Source of the DNA: Actinostola sp. cb2023 | Lineage: Eukaryota; Cnidaria; Anthozoa; Actiniaria; Actinostolidae | Length of the DNA stretch: 64,000 nt | Reading direction: 5' to 3' | Assembly: GCA_033675265.1 (NCBI GenBank) | Contig: JAUJYZ010001058.1 | Span: 3,099,501-3,163,500 of the forward strand | Part shown: positions 1-13,500 of the stretch, piece after piece | How positions within the stretch are numbered: the stretch's first letter is position 1 | Layout: each line of letters begins with the position of its first letter | Notes under the pieces: model-generated | What the model was told of the DNA's origin: nothing | Database searches by the model: none | Seen by the model: only the letters and a program-made list of their open reading frames with translations | Made by a program: the position numbers and the translations under genes

Positions 1-98
1 CTCTAACATGTGCCGTGCTGTTAAAACACTCCAAGTTCGATGCATTTAAAAATGTCTTCCGACAAGGACGCAGAAACATTTTTGTTAATGTTAAATAG
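1..98 (+). CDS. possible 3'-terminal exon of an unidentified gene (partial)
   Basis: From base 3 to the TAG at 96-98 there is an open, codon-like stretch of 31 residues (LTCAVLLKHSKFDAF..., ending in NIFVNVK) that enters from outside the window. It is basic and looks protein-like, but it is too short to recognise. If real it is the last exon of a plus-strand gene converging on GABPB. It could also be a chance open frame. No function is assigned. Confidence 0.3.
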   Translation, partial: LTCAVLLKHSKFDAFKNVFRQGRRNIFVNVK

Positions 99-334
99 GT
101 TTTGGAGAGAATAGGTGAAGAAATGAAGAAAATCAAATCAGTGAATTTTGCTAAAACCCGTCGTTTTATACCTATTGATTATACAATACACTCTTAGTTA
201 GTACCTACTTTTAAAATAACTTACTAATACAGATTGTTTAAAACCATATCTTTATATACATAGATACAATTACTTAGTCCAGTCTAATTCAAGGAATTCG
301 ATGACATGACCGCCGGAGACTGAGCCTAATCACC

Positions 335-394
335 AACCTCGTCTCCAGGATCCTCTCATCTCTCAAGGTGAGAAAGCCATGGGAACGAGGTTCG
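335..394. repeat. degenerate short hairpin of the CAACCTCGTCCCCAG family
   Basis: The ends read AACCTCGTCTCCAG and, inverted, TGGGAACGAGGTT. Better preserved members lie at 41885-41959, 52237-52292, 53154-53215 and 59180-59252. No clear target duplication remains here. Confidence 0.55.
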
Positions 395-1174
395 AAAGCC
401 AAATGTTCAAATCTCTAAAATCAAAATTAGATAGCATAAATATGATTACAATTGTCCTTTAATATCACTACTTTATGGACTATAGTATATGAATTTACAT
501 TACTACGCATGCTTGAGGGGGAAAACGAGGGATTTTCAGTGTTGTCACGCATGCGCCGTAGAAAAACAGGGCCCTGGAATCGAGAAAGATGTACTGAACG
601 ACAATGACGAGGTGCGTCCTCGGTGTGGAGTGTATCACTGCACTAAGCCTGGTTTTAACTAGCGACGCAAGCATAAGAAACTTTCGTGTGAAAAACCGAC
701 ACAACGCATGCATATAAAGCGAAATTGTTTTTATCCTTGTGCGTGAGTCAGGGCCGTTTACACAGTGGCATAATGCCTCTGTTGCTTTCAGTGTTGCTTG
801 CGCAGTAACCAGGTTTTGCTTAGTGACGGAACTAAAGACGGATGCGAGGGAGACTAGGTTTTGCTGTGTTTACTTATATTGTTATTTATTAAGTTTAGTG
901 AGGGCCACAAGTTTATAAGTGTATTTCACTTTTATGTGTTACCCTCTTGAAATAAAGTCTTCATCATCATCTTCATCATAACCCAAGCGATCACGTGACG
1001 TTCGTTGAGCACCGAATCAGATATTAGATGCAAAACAGTGAAATTAAAAAATTCTAGTTCGTATGTTGTACATTAGGTTCTTTTAAAAACAAAAGCAAAC
1101 AGCAGTATCCTTATAATAATAATGAGCACTGATCATCGATTTGTGACTTGAGTTAAAGTACACTGTACATCAGT

Positions 1175-1298
1175 CCTACAAGTAGCATGGTTAGTGACCA
1201 TCGTCTGTCAATCGTATTAGTGATCAAGTACTGAGCCCTACAAGTAGCATGGTTAGTGACCATCGTCTGTCAATCGTTTTAGCGATCAAGTACTGAGC
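1175..1298. repeat. 62-bp tandem duplication (two copies)
   Basis: Two adjacent copies of a unit starting CCTACAAGTAGCATGG differ by only a few substitutions (for example GTATTAGTG versus GTTTTAGCG). No coding potential is seen. Confidence 0.8.
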
Positions 1299-1435
1299 AA
1301 TCAATATTCATGCTATATACATTCTGATTTATAGTACCAGTCGGAAAGTACATTGTAGCTTTCCTACGTCAATCAATAAAAGGGCAATCGAATCCTTCTA
1401 ATCCATACAAGGTAATCTTGATACATGTATACTTT

Positions 1436-1590
1436 GAGTCGTTTTCGTATGAGTGGGAAACCTACGGTACCGTGACACTCAAATGGCTTCCTTTCTGAAC
1501 CAATCAGAAAGCGTGCAGATGCATCTCGTTCAATCAAACTCTTTCAATACGGCAAGGCGCGGTGCGGTAAATCTCCCACTCATACGAATC
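1436..1590. mobile_element. fold-back MITE, GAGTCGTTTTCGTATGAG family
   Basis: The left end GAGTCGTTTTCGTATGAGTG is matched by an inverted, slightly truncated right end (CCCACTCATACGAATC). A fuller copy with TA flanks is at 50053-50248. It encodes no protein, so it is interpreted as non-autonomous. Confidence 0.65.
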
Positions 1591-1819
1591 TAATTAGCGA
1601 GTTTAACTTATGCGCGGTTTTCACTAGCGATGCAAGCATAAGCGCAGGACAAGTGGTCTTACGTCACTGTGAAAACGGGTAAGCATAAGTTCAATTTTTT
1701 CCCATTTCTTGTACTTGCGCTTTTATTTGGGTCCGTTTTCACACGACACGCGCTCTCATGCTTGTGTCGCTTGCGAATACCAGGCTCTAGTTTACTGAGA
1801 GTTTAACTCATTCGTTATA

Positions 1820-1990
1820 CAGTGGAACCCGGCCTTACGGACACCCGGTTATTACGGACATGTTGTTCTGTCCCGGCCGAATCGAAACTCATACAAATGC
1901 CTATAAAATATACCCGTTTAATACGGACACCCGGTTAATACGGACACTGCGTCTCGCCCCGATGGTGTCCGTATTAACCGGGTTCCACTG
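1820..1990. mobile_element. pogo/Tigger-like MITE with TA duplication
   Basis: Terminal inverted repeats CAGTGGAACCCGG and CCGGGTTCCACTG bound a 171-bp element flanked by TA at 1818-1819 and 1991-1992. The interior repeats the TTAATACGGACA motif in both orientations. TA targets and CAGT-starting termini are typical of the Tc1/mariner superfamily, and the pogo assignment is by resemblance. There is no transposase. Confidence 0.75.
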
Positions 1991-2088
1991 TACTGTATTT
2001 AAAATCTCATGTACATGTCTTAGCCGGACGTAGTACCAAGATGGAATACAGCGAAACAAGACTCTTACATTGTGTACTAGATACTGAT

Positions 2089-5000
2089 TTACTTTTGAGA
2101 ATCAACGGCAGTTGGGTTCTCACTTCCCTTTTTCGGCGATTCGTACAGCTCCAACAGGCGAGCTCGTTCCCTGGACTCTGCTTGAAGCTGGTCTCGGTAC
2201 GTTTCAGCAGCCTTTTGAGCAATCTCGAGTTCTGAGCGATACTTCTTGCTGTGTTGTTCCAGTGTAAGTAACTTCTCTTCAAGTTCTTTTCTCTGTCTTT
2301 CTTCTTCTACTTTTTGTTGCTCGATGAGCTTGCGGAAATCCTCCTGGACTTGAAGGAAAACCTAAAAAATATCGAGATATATAATGAATGACCTCACTAG
2401 ACGCCATGGACCGAGTCAAATGTCCTGGACCAGGAGAACTGCGGAAGGTCCCTTAAAGGCCCACACTTCCTTGCAACTCTCAACACAACTGTAACAAAGT
2501 CTTTTTTCCCCGGACACCAGCCAGCCCATACATCTATTGCTATTCAGAAACCTCTCTACACCGGCCACCTCTAAACAACGACCACACACAAACAACAGGT
2601 ATCCCACATGTTGAGGCAGCTACACCTCCTATTACTAACATCGGTCCTAAATCTTTCATTACTGTCACTTCACTTTCCCATACCTGTGAAGGGATTGATG
2701 ATGGTAGTATTGGCTGCTGTAGATGCTGTAGATCTATTATGCCTTGGGTCATTATGCTCTGCTGTAGTAGGCCCTGGGGTATCGATTGCTGCAGTAACTG
2801 TTGGGAAATGTGTTGCTGTGGTAATATTGTGGGGGTAGCCTGGGTTTGACTTGGTTGAGTGACACTAACTTGTTGAAGGGGAGAGTCTATGAACAGATTT
2901 TAGATATGAATGGTGGAATATGTGTTACTGTATCTTTATAGTTTGGAATCTATTGGAACCAGTATTGTACTCTCACCACAGGCACAGTGTGATAACACCT
3001 ATGAACGATAGCAACTATCACAGTTACAAGGTGAAAATAAAGGAAACTGTATGCAGTTGCCTATTTTTACTGTGAAAACTGAAGGAGAGCACTATGCAGC
3101 CAATAGAAAAGAGGGAATTAAGACAATGGATGCTTGAATCACAAATTTGAGGACTTTCCTCACACCAAACTCGTTAGTTTGATTAAAAGTAAATTAAAGC
3201 CTCAAAAGTTATCTAATGGAAATGTATTCCTTGGTTGGGTTTCTATTGAATTTACAAGTATGAACCAATGAAATTGCAAGAAATAAGAATGGCAACTTTA
3301 ACACCTTTTGCATTCCTATGCTATTAGCCAGAGCATCACTTAATACTATGGGAGCTTGTATTTCTGTGGTTAGATCTGAGTAATTATGGACTAATCACAA
3401 CAGATATCAAGCACCCATAATATTAAACAGGGTTGACCGTACACAAGTTAATGGATACGGTTGTTTGTGCATTTGATGTGCTTAGCTGTTGGGGAAAAAT
3501 AGATACGCTGATTCAAGAGGGGAAAACCAAACGTAAGGATTAATCATATGTTTATTATTAAATCGGTTGCATTCCTCACGTTGTAATTTGCTTAGAGATA
3601 TGTGACTTTCTCGCTTATAGATATGTGGCAATTAAATAGGTAAACTGAAGTTCCATGCAAAGATCATTATATCAAAGTTTCATTAACACTATGAGGACTC
3701 TGGTGCCCATGCTCTCACAGCCAATTACAATCAATTATAATTACAATGTACTAATACAGTTTACTACACAGGAAGATAATACCATAAAATAAAACACAGC
3801 AATATGTATATACAGTGCATGTATTAGGGACTAGTAGAGACCGTGACGGTGTATAGCAATCAAACAAGTGTGTAGAATGAAACTTTAACACCATGTAAAA
3901 AAGCACTAAATTTGCTGACCTTAATAAAATAAAATGTTTTGGACATTAGTCCTTCATCGGAGTAAAAGTGTAAAATCTAACAAATCTGTTAACTATAGAA
4001 TTTATGGTCCTTACTTGGAGTAAGCTGTATTTTTTGAGGGCTTATGACAACCTGAGGGACTGAACCTGCCATGTTCTGGTTTACTAGGATCTGCTGTAAC
4101 TGTGCAATGGTCAGTGGTTCAGCTATACCAGGAATCTGGACAAGTTGCCCAGGTGATTGTGACACTAGTCCCGCTGGTAGCTGAAGGTGCACCACTTGGG
4201 ATGCTGTCGCTGTGGTATGTTGTTCTTGGGGCTTCTCTGGCTGAGATGCGGTGGTCTGTAGAAAAGAATTTGGACAACTCTAACTTAATGCTCATGAAAT
4301 GCTCACTAGAAACTACAGGTATTGTTCAAAGCTAAAGGAGATAGAGGATGAGTCAGAGGCAAGCAGGGATTCCATCAGAAGTTGGCAAATTTCAAAATCA
4401 GTGTTGCCTACTTTTGTCAGTTCCCAATATTTTTACATGTTTATTTGAAGCCTTTTATTTAAGTTGAAACAAATTGTCATGACTGCTAGGAACATCTAGC
4501 CGGGCATGTAGCCAGTATGAGGCGAGCCGAGGCAGTTGTCTCGGTAAAACATCCCTGATTTTTTTTTTAACTGAATTAAAAACTAGTTATACATGTAGTT
4601 CTCATTTCTCTATTTATTTTCGGCTCCAATGCCGGGCAAAAGTGCATCGGAAGAGATTTTGGCTACAGACCTGCTGCCTACTGTACATGTACTTTTACAC
4701 ATTTTATTGAAGTCCAAACAAAATTCTTCACCTGTGTTGCAATTAATGCCTGCTCTGGTGTAGCTACTCCTGGTTGCACAATGTGGACTGGCTGTAAGGT
4801 GAAGCCATGGTCACCGATTGTGGGTGTTTGAATACTGTGAAGGTTGGAAGGAACTTGAACTGTGACATACATCTCTTGTCCCTGGGTCGTGGATTCTTCT
4901 GGCTTTGATTCAGCAGATTCCTAAAATTATGGTAATGGACGGTAACTGAATTTGAAATATGTCATCTTAGTGGGTGAAATTTGGAACGTCTGAATGAACT

Positions 5001-7488
5001 TTTAAACCTGTTCGTCAAAAGTGATGTGAAATGCACTGTAGAATGCATACACACATGTACTTCACATTTATCATAGAATTATTAGCATTATGAATTGAAG
5101 TTGGCTGTAATATTACCTGTGTCTTTGTGTTATCTTGTTCCAGTTTAGAATGCCCTTTAATAAAACACAACAATAAGTACTCAATAATGATGATAATAAT
5201 ATTAATTATATACATACAAATAATGTATTTACAGTATTTGACAAGAACTCCATACCTTGTGGAATCTGAGTTAAGAAATGCCCCTGATTAGCACTGCCAG
5301 CATATGCTAGGAATTGTTGTGGAAGTAACGTGTGGGTGGGTGCAAGACTTGCGAGTAAGTTGGCACTTTCAACAGATGATAAAGGGTGTGAGCTCTCAGC
5401 AGAGCTTATAACAGAAGTGGAAGGAACACTTCCTTGTTGAGCAAGGGATGACACTAGCTGAGTGCCTGACATTAAGAGTTGCTGTGGTGTTAAACTGACT
5501 GGCATCTGAAAGGTCAGTGGCGACATTGCAATGTTTGGAAGTGGGCTGGTTTGTGTTGGATTCGACAGGGATGTCAATGCTGACAACGCTGCAAGAGGGG
5601 ACTGCAGTGGGAACAACGTCGACGGTGTCAGTGGTGTCGTCAGAGCACTAGGAAGGTGCGTTGCAGTGCTTGTAGTAAGCGTCAGAGGGGTGACATTTAT
5701 TCCCCGTCCTGATAATGCTGTTACATGTTGCATAGTTGATGATGGCGCTGGGCCAGTGTTGTGGCTTAAAGTCGCTGTAGCCAATGTTGCTAATGTGTCA
5801 AGTACACTGGAGTCTTGTGCAGTAGTTGCAGTTGCTGCATAAACAAAAGTGAAGCAAAAAAAACAATTAAATTGAACACTAAATATATGATACATAATAA
5901 AATTGCACATATTTCAAAATAGTGCAATAATGGAATCAAATAAATAAATTGAGGCAACTAAAGTAAATCATTTACCGTCTGAACCTTGTGCTTCAGCTTT
6001 GCATTTCACAAGTTCAGCAGCGGATACTAGTGATGCTATAGAGTTTTCAGTTGGACTTCGAAGAGATGGCGAACCTAAAAAAGGATGGCATTTCATTTGC
6101 AGCTACATTATACATGTACAGTATAAGAAGGTAACTAAATATACTGAATAAAATAAAATAATAGCGTAGGGTTTACATGCATTTGTATATGTACATCTTG
6201 TACATTTAGTTAGTACATATTTGTAAGAGCATCGAGACCTTGTGGGATGCTCCCAATATCTATTATTATTATTATTATTACATGCCAGGGAAATGGAGAC
6301 GTGATGCAAACATAAATATAAATTGTATCTAACATCATTCTAGATGGAATTCAGATTCTCCATGCGAATACCTGCATTTTGGTACTGTGCTGGAGCTGAC
6401 AACCTTCGACCATTAGATATTGCCATGTTACCAGATACATCAAGGGCAGTAGGTGCTCCAGCACTTCTTTTGCGACTTTTTGTACTGTTACCTAGCAACA
6501 GAGATGTATTTAAATTAGACTTTGACATTTATGGCAAATATTCCATGTTATCCCTGTATTGGGCTCACCAGGGGTAGCATTGCTGCCAGTCCATGAACCT
6601 GCCGTCATTGGAAACTTTTTGGTTCTTTGTCTTTTTTTCACGCTGTTGACACTAATACTTGCTCTTTCAGCTACGAAAAATGAGAGAAAACTGCTACAGT
6701 ACTGTGACTACTTCCAGTGTGACGCATAGCTTTCATTTATATTGTTATCGATGTTGCTATGTATGTCTTGGCGAATTTTGTAAAAAATAAAAATAAAAAT
6801 AAAAATACTGCAGTTGCCATTAGTAGCCAATCAGCTTCTGACATGGCAAGACATTCTTCTTGTGTTATCGTCCAGACAGAAGAATACAAATACATTAAAG
6901 GTGGTCACACTTTTTAGCACCTCACATTCAGTTCCCGTGTGCCAACCACGATAATCAATATTTTTTTGATTTTCTATTCTCAGAAACTTCCACCTGTAAA
7001 GTACAAAATGTACCATACACACCTGGCCTCTTGCTACTGTCAGGACATTTAGTTTCACTTGAACTTTCCTAAACAAAATGAATGAAAAGGAAATGCTTGC
7101 AAAACACTTCATCAAAGTCATGAACACAACAGGACAGGAAAGTGTCTACTGAAAGATTACATGACACAAGATAAATTAAAAGATGAAAATATCTCACCTG
7201 TCCAGCATTGAGTAGAGCAACGTTTTCTACACCACATTTCTGCCCAGCAATGTCCAAGGGTGATTTCCCAAACTAACACATCAAAATAGAAACATTATGT
7301 ACATGTAATACTTCATTTACTCATTTCAATTACCAGTAAGTTACACACATGGAACTTGGTTCATGTGCTACTTTCACAGACACCCTTGTGGTCATACTGT
7401 AGCTTCCATGATTTACAATCTTAAATTATGCAATACATTAGCTACAGTATATCTTTTCTTCACAGTTATGTTGTCATTATATTTCCAT

Positions 7489-7523
<35 letters not shown>

Positions 7524-10500
7524 TATTATTGTATACCATTGTAATGCGCATTTGAAAATTTTTACGATTGATATTTGAGCAATATAAATGAATAAATTAT
7601 TATTATTTATTATTATTACAGTAGTATCTTGACATACCTTATTTACAATGTCTGTCTGGGCACCAGCTTGTAGTAGGGCCTTGATTATTTCAGTATGGTT
7701 GTACTCGCAGGCCCAGTGAAGTGGTGTCATGTTTAACTACAAGATTTAAGTATATGTCACCATCATAAGTGTTATTTCTGTGTCTGTGTCTTAATTCTAG
7801 CATTCCACAAGTGGTGCACTAATCAGGGACACTTAACACTGTTTTCGATCATATAAATCTCAAATATCACAAAGACATACATATAGATTAGTACAAACTT
7901 AATGTACAGTCTTGATGCATGTTATCTGGGTACATTGCTAACAATTTGGAAAGGGTTGCCTATCTTCTCATAAACTATAATAATAATAATAGGTATTTGG
8001 AGCATAATACTATTGTCTCTATGCTCTTACAAAACTGTCTAGCAACATTAATCAAATCAAATAAAGATCGAATATAATAAACTATAAAAATATTAATATA
8101 AAAAGTGTTAATTTAGTGTTCAGTGTTAGTGTTTATATAATTAAGGCATATATTTCTTAAAAAGATATGTCTTAACTAAACCTATGTACATGAAGATGTA
8201 CATGAAGATGTACATGAAGATGTACATGCACACATCCTTTGTGACAAACCTCCTACGCACCACAGGCAGCCCAACCATTGCTTTTGAGGCTACTAAATAA
8301 TTCAAAAAATGATATTTGCGTCTTTTTTTGATGGGTTCCCTGTGGGTAAAGCGCGCGCGCGCAATACATATGTTGGGTTCCCTGTGTTGAGTATTGTCCT
8401 ATGTTGGGCTTCCTGTGTGCATCCCGCGCGTCCCGCAGTACATGTGTATATTTACACAAGGTATGAAACTCCAGTCACGTGATGGCCTGATGTGCGGCGC
8501 AAGTAGATGGTGCACTTTTCCGTGAACCGAAGAGCCGAAGTCGTCGTACGCTACAGGCCCTTGGGGGGTACCCAGGGTAAAGTCGTTATTTTGTCGCTAA
8601 TGGCGAGGCGCGGAAGAGAAGTTCATATCAAGAAAGACTTATTTTTTCGGTGTAAGCGTTGGGATTCTTTTCCCTATTCATGGTAAGTTTAGAAGTTCAC
8701 AATTCATGTCAACTTTAACCCTTTGACACCCAGAGATTTTTGAGTTTTTTAGCGATTTTCTGGACCTAATCACGCCATAGGAAATTTCGATTCCATATAA
8801 GGGGTTTCCATGGAAATCTTGACAGTTCTGAAAGCCCACGGGCTCAGGTTCTGACGTAATCTTTCTCTTTTGGTGAATCTCCTCGAGGAACGGCATCTCG
8901 TAGCTACTAGGAGCGGTCACTTTTGCATTTTTAGAGTGTTTATAGCCATTATTCACCACAGAAGCCCCCAGGACAGCATCATTAAGCTTGACTGGTGTGG
9001 TAGAGACCGTTCTCCTGGAAGAACTCAGGAGTTTAGATACGAATTCACGAACAGATTTCGACATTGCCGTTTGGAAATTCAAAATGGCGGACTCAATTGT
9101 GAAATCGTCTCTCTGGTCTTTCTGTGGTGGATTCCAGGACCTACAAAGGCATTTTTGGCGACTTTGGACTTGTAAAGAATGCAACCGGTGCAATATTTTG
9201 CCTGTAGGACCGAGTGGCTCGACACTCTATATATTCTTAAAAGAGGGATTTTCGGGGGAGATCTATGCCGAAATTCCCGGATGTTTCCCGGCATCCTTTT
9301 CGGGCGTGCAGAAGGATAACACGTGTTAGCGAAAGTGGGCCTAAGGAAATGGCTATTGTTCGGCGAGTTAAGGAAGAGAGAGGGAAAAATTCACGAATAT
9401 ATCAAGAAGAGAGATGGAAGTTTGCTGAGAAAGTGGCGTTTTGTTTCGCAAGGATGTATTTTGGAAGAAAATCCAAGTCAAATGTCGTTCATTTTCGAGG
9501 TGTAAAATTGCGTCAAAAACACGCATTTTTGATTTTTATGGCAAACAAATTGAACTAATGCCCAGAAATCGGACCTGTAAGTCAGTTTACTTGAGGTTAA
9601 AATATGAAGAGTTATCTAGTTGTCACTAATAACTGGCCATGAGATCGATGTTACGAAAATTCAGAAAGTTAGAATTTTTCAAAGCAGTATCGATTTTTAC
9701 GGGCGGTTTCGGGCGCTGTGGGAGTGAAAGGGTTAAATTGAATAATTTTTTTTTTTTTTTTTTCACTGACTTGCCATTTTTCCTACCAAAAACTATTTAA
9801 AACATTAAGTCTACCTAAGACGGTTATACATGCCAAATTTTATTTGAAACTGAGCTTGATTGAAGGACTTAGGGGGGGAGGGTATTTGTTATAGACCTCA
9901 AAAGCCCAATTTTACATATAGGTCAAAAAGTCAAAGTTGGGGGAGTGGTCATTGTGAAATTTAGACAGCAGAGAAGAATAGTTGTCGTGGATGTTAGTCA
10001 GACCAATGGTCACATTCACCCTATGGTGATCCAGGGGGGCAGTGATGCTTGTCACGTGACTAACCCTAGCCCCTAAGCCAGCCTTCAGTCAAATCTAACC
10101 CTAGCTTCCAGAACTTAACCCAAGGGCAAAAAAAAATAACCCTAAGCCTGAATTGTTACCCTAACCCTAGTTTTGAGTTAACCCCAACCCTAACTTCTTC
10201 CCGGAGGTGACAAAAGTCCTGGTCACGTGACCTCATATTTTTTCTCCTTAACCTTTGACACACCCAGAGATTTTTGAGTTTTTTAGCGATTTTCTGGACC
10301 TAATCACGCCATAGGAAATTTCGATTCCATATAAGGGGTTTCCATGGAAATCTTGACAGTTCTGAAAGCCCACGGGCTCAGGTTCTGACGTAATCTTTCT
10401 CTTTTGGTGAATCTCCTCGAGGAACGGCATCTCGTAGCTACTAGGAGCGGTCACTTTTGCATTTTTAGAGTGTTTATAGCCATTATTCACCACAGAAGCC

Positions 10501-13500
10501 CCCAGGACAGCATCATTAAGCTTGACTGGTGTGGTAGAGACCGTTCTCCTGGAAGAACTCAGGAGTTTAGATACGAATTCACGAACAGATTTCGACATTG
10601 CCGTTTGGAAATTCAAAATGGCGGACTCAATTGTGAAATCGTCTCTCTGGTCTTTCTGTGGTGGATTCCAGGACCTACAAAGGCATTTTTGGCGACTTTG
10701 GACTTGTAAAGAATGCAACCGGTGCAATATTTTGCCTGTAGGACCGAGTGGCCGACACTCTATATATTCTTAAAAGAGGGATTTTCGAGGGAGATCTATG
10801 CCGAAATTCCCGGATGTTTCCCGGCATCCTTTTCGGGCGTGCAGAAGGAAAACACGTGTTAGCGAAAGTGGGCCTAAGGAAATGGCTATTGTTCGGCGAG
10901 TTAAGGAAGAGAGAGGGAAAAATTCACGAATATATCAAGAAGAGAGATGGAAGTTTGCTGAGAAAGTGGCGTTTTGTTTCGCAAGGATGTATTTTGGAAG
11001 AAAATCCAAGTCAAATGTCGTTCATTTTCGAGGTGTAAAATTGCGTCAAAAACACGCATTTTTGATTTTTATGGCAAACAAATTGAACTAATGCCCAGAA
11101 ATCGGACCTGTAAGTCAGTTTACTTGAGGTTAAAATATGAAGAGTTATCTAGTTGTCACTAATAACTGGCCATGAGATCGATGTTACGAAAATTCAGAAA
11201 GTTAGAATTTTTCAAAGCAGTATCGATTTTTACGGGCGGTTTCGGGCGCCGTGGGAGTCAAAGGGTTAAGTAAATCTAGAAAAATTCGACGGTTTTAAAG
11301 TAGTCCTTTTTCATTTTGAATGATTGAGAAACTTTGGATGTGTTGTGCTCGACACGTGAGAATGTTTTGCAGTTGAAAATAAACTGAACTAAAAGTACTT
11401 TTTGTCATGGTTTTTACGTAGTATTTGCTCTAAATGTTCTCTAATGAAATGACTTGCCTATACTATGGCAGAAGGGCTGCTTAATACTCCTCAACAAATC
11501 AGTTTTTTTAATAAATTATGCAGAACTGATTTGACTTGTGTTTGTCAGTGATCGAAATACACTTCAACAAGGAACCTCTCTCAACCGACTGATTTTACTT
11601 TATCTGTTTACCGGTAAACATTACTGACTCTCTCATCTAGAAAGTGTTTGACATAATTTTGTACTTTACTTATAGTTCTTCTGACACAAGGGAACGCCAA
11701 CACAGCATAAACCATCTGAAGCAAAAATATAGACGAATTCAATTCACTGACACCAAAGGAGACATGAATGGCGATGGACTCGTGAAGCTGTGAACTAAAA
11801 TATTAACAGTTGTTCGTTATTGTCATTGAAATAGCACGACACATTTAGCAAATATTAAAGTCTTACTATCATCTGAGAGAAACAGAGTAATTTTGACGGC
11901 GTATTTTTCGTAACGGAACGTAAGTGAGCTTATCGCTTCCAACTCAGTGCTATTCAATCAGTCATGATCAGTGATTCACAACTTGTCGCCTTTGTGTATA
12001 ATATTTATCCATTGTTATTAAGCTTATTTCCATGCTATTACTGATCAATATAGTGAATAAATTGCACAGAAAGTAACGGCAAAACAGTGTGTAAAAAGCT
12101 AGTAAACTTATTGTTGAAATAAATACGTTTGTTTGTCATTTTGTGTACAAGTACTGATAGCAAATGTGTTGTGCAGTACTAAATATTGAGACTATTCAGC
12201 ATTTATAAAACACAATGCCTCAATTTTGAAGATTTTAATCGATAAAAATCAAAATACAAAACAAATACTTTACAGAAGTCAAAACAGAAAACAAATAAAG
12301 TATATTGTAGATGTTTTGACTCATGTTTAGTGAACATATCATGTTAAAACTTGCCAAAAAGAGCATCGTTCAGATTTGCCGAGCGCTTGTCGATGCCTTC
12401 TCGAAGGTAAAATCCGACTACTTCACGGAAAAGTGCACCATCTACTTGCGCCGCACATCGGTCCATGACGCTCAAAATTTCAAAAATTAGTTTCTCAGCG
12501 TACGTTCAAGTTAGACGACTGACACTTACAAAGTATTTCGAGAATACGGTAAAGTTTAGGTATTCGAAGAAAAATTGAATTTTCACATCACATTGACAAA
12601 ATTAGGGTCAAAAACGTATTTGTCACGTGACCGAGTTTCATACCTTGTGTAAATATACACATTTACTGCGGGCGCATCCCGCAGGACGCACACAGGAAGC
12701 CCAACATAGGACATTACTCAGCACAGGGAACCCAACATATGTATTGCGCGCGCGCTTTACCACAGGGAACCCATCAAAAAAAAGACGCAAATATCATTTT
12801 TTTGAATTATTTAGTAGCCTCAACAGAAAACCCATCAAAAAAAGACGCAAATATCATTTTTTGAATTATTTAGTAGCCTCAAAAGCAATGGTTGGGCTGC
12901 CTGTGTACGCACTAGCTCATTGAGGTACATGTGTCGCCATGGCAATCACTTACCATATCTTTGTTGTTGACACAAGCTCCATAACTGATCAGCAATTCTA
13001 CAATCGAAAGGTGACCATTTTGAGCAGCCATGTGAAGAGGAGTTCTGTCAACCTAAATGTGGTCAAGGATTTAACAATGTCAGAATATTCAACAATAGTT
13101 AATGAATTCTAGGAATGATAACGATTAGAGCAAGCAAACTTGCTATCTGACAAAAAGGTGATGCATAATACATTGTAGCAATACATTTATTTCTTAAAAT
13201 GCACTCCACCAATACATTGCTTTAATGTATTGATACCTTTGTTCTTGCATCTCTGCTCACTCCTGACCTCAGCAACTGTTCTGCAGTTTGAGTGTGACCA
13301 TGCTGAGCTGCTAGGTGAAGTGGAGACGTACCAAGCTACATAAATAGAACAGTGATCAATTCATTACTCCCATTCACTTGGCAAAGTTCTCCTATAGATA
13401 AAAGAGTTTTACAACCTACCCAGTCAGTAGTAAAGGGTGCACCATTTTGCATCAGGTCCTTCACAACCTCTGCTTGGCCATTTCGAGATGCCTCTAGCAG

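Larger units (their letters stand above)
99..2088. other. intergenic region downstream of GABPB, repeat-rich
   Basis: I see no convincing gene. The stretch holds an imperfect hairpin at 335-394, a 62-bp tandem duplication at 1175-1298, a fold-back MITE at 1436-1590 and a pogo-like MITE at 1820-1990. Sequence at 650-680 and 1610-1690 resembles the CACTAGCGACGCAAGCAC-type repeats seen again near 47.4 and 49.4 kb. AATAAA-like signals occur around 950. Confidence 0.6.
8261..12905. mobile_element. 4.6 kb non-autonomous element with long terminal inverted repeats, inside GABPB intron 4
   Basis: The outer ends read CACAGGCAGCCCAACCATTG at 8261 and the exact inverse ending at 12905. Both are flanked by the 7-bp direct repeat TACGCAC (8254-8260 and 12906-12912). 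Inverted similarity runs about 220 bp (8261-8481 against 12624-12905), with a second inverted block at 8490-8530 against 12423-12462. The right arm has an internal duplication of about 60 bp. The interior holds two near-identical piggyBac-like elements, a telomere-like CCCTAA tract and about 1.1 kb of AT-rich DNA without long ORFs. No transposase is seen. The superfamily is unclear: 7-bp duplications are unusual. GGGCTTCCTGTG-type ends recur at 25.3, 25.8, 51.0-51.4 and 61.6 kb. Confidence 0.75.

Noticed and set aside
8678..9193. 171-codon minus-strand open frame as a host gene
   Set aside because: It lies wholly inside or at the edge of a piggyBac-like element present twice. It has no recognised domain and is better described as part of the transposon.
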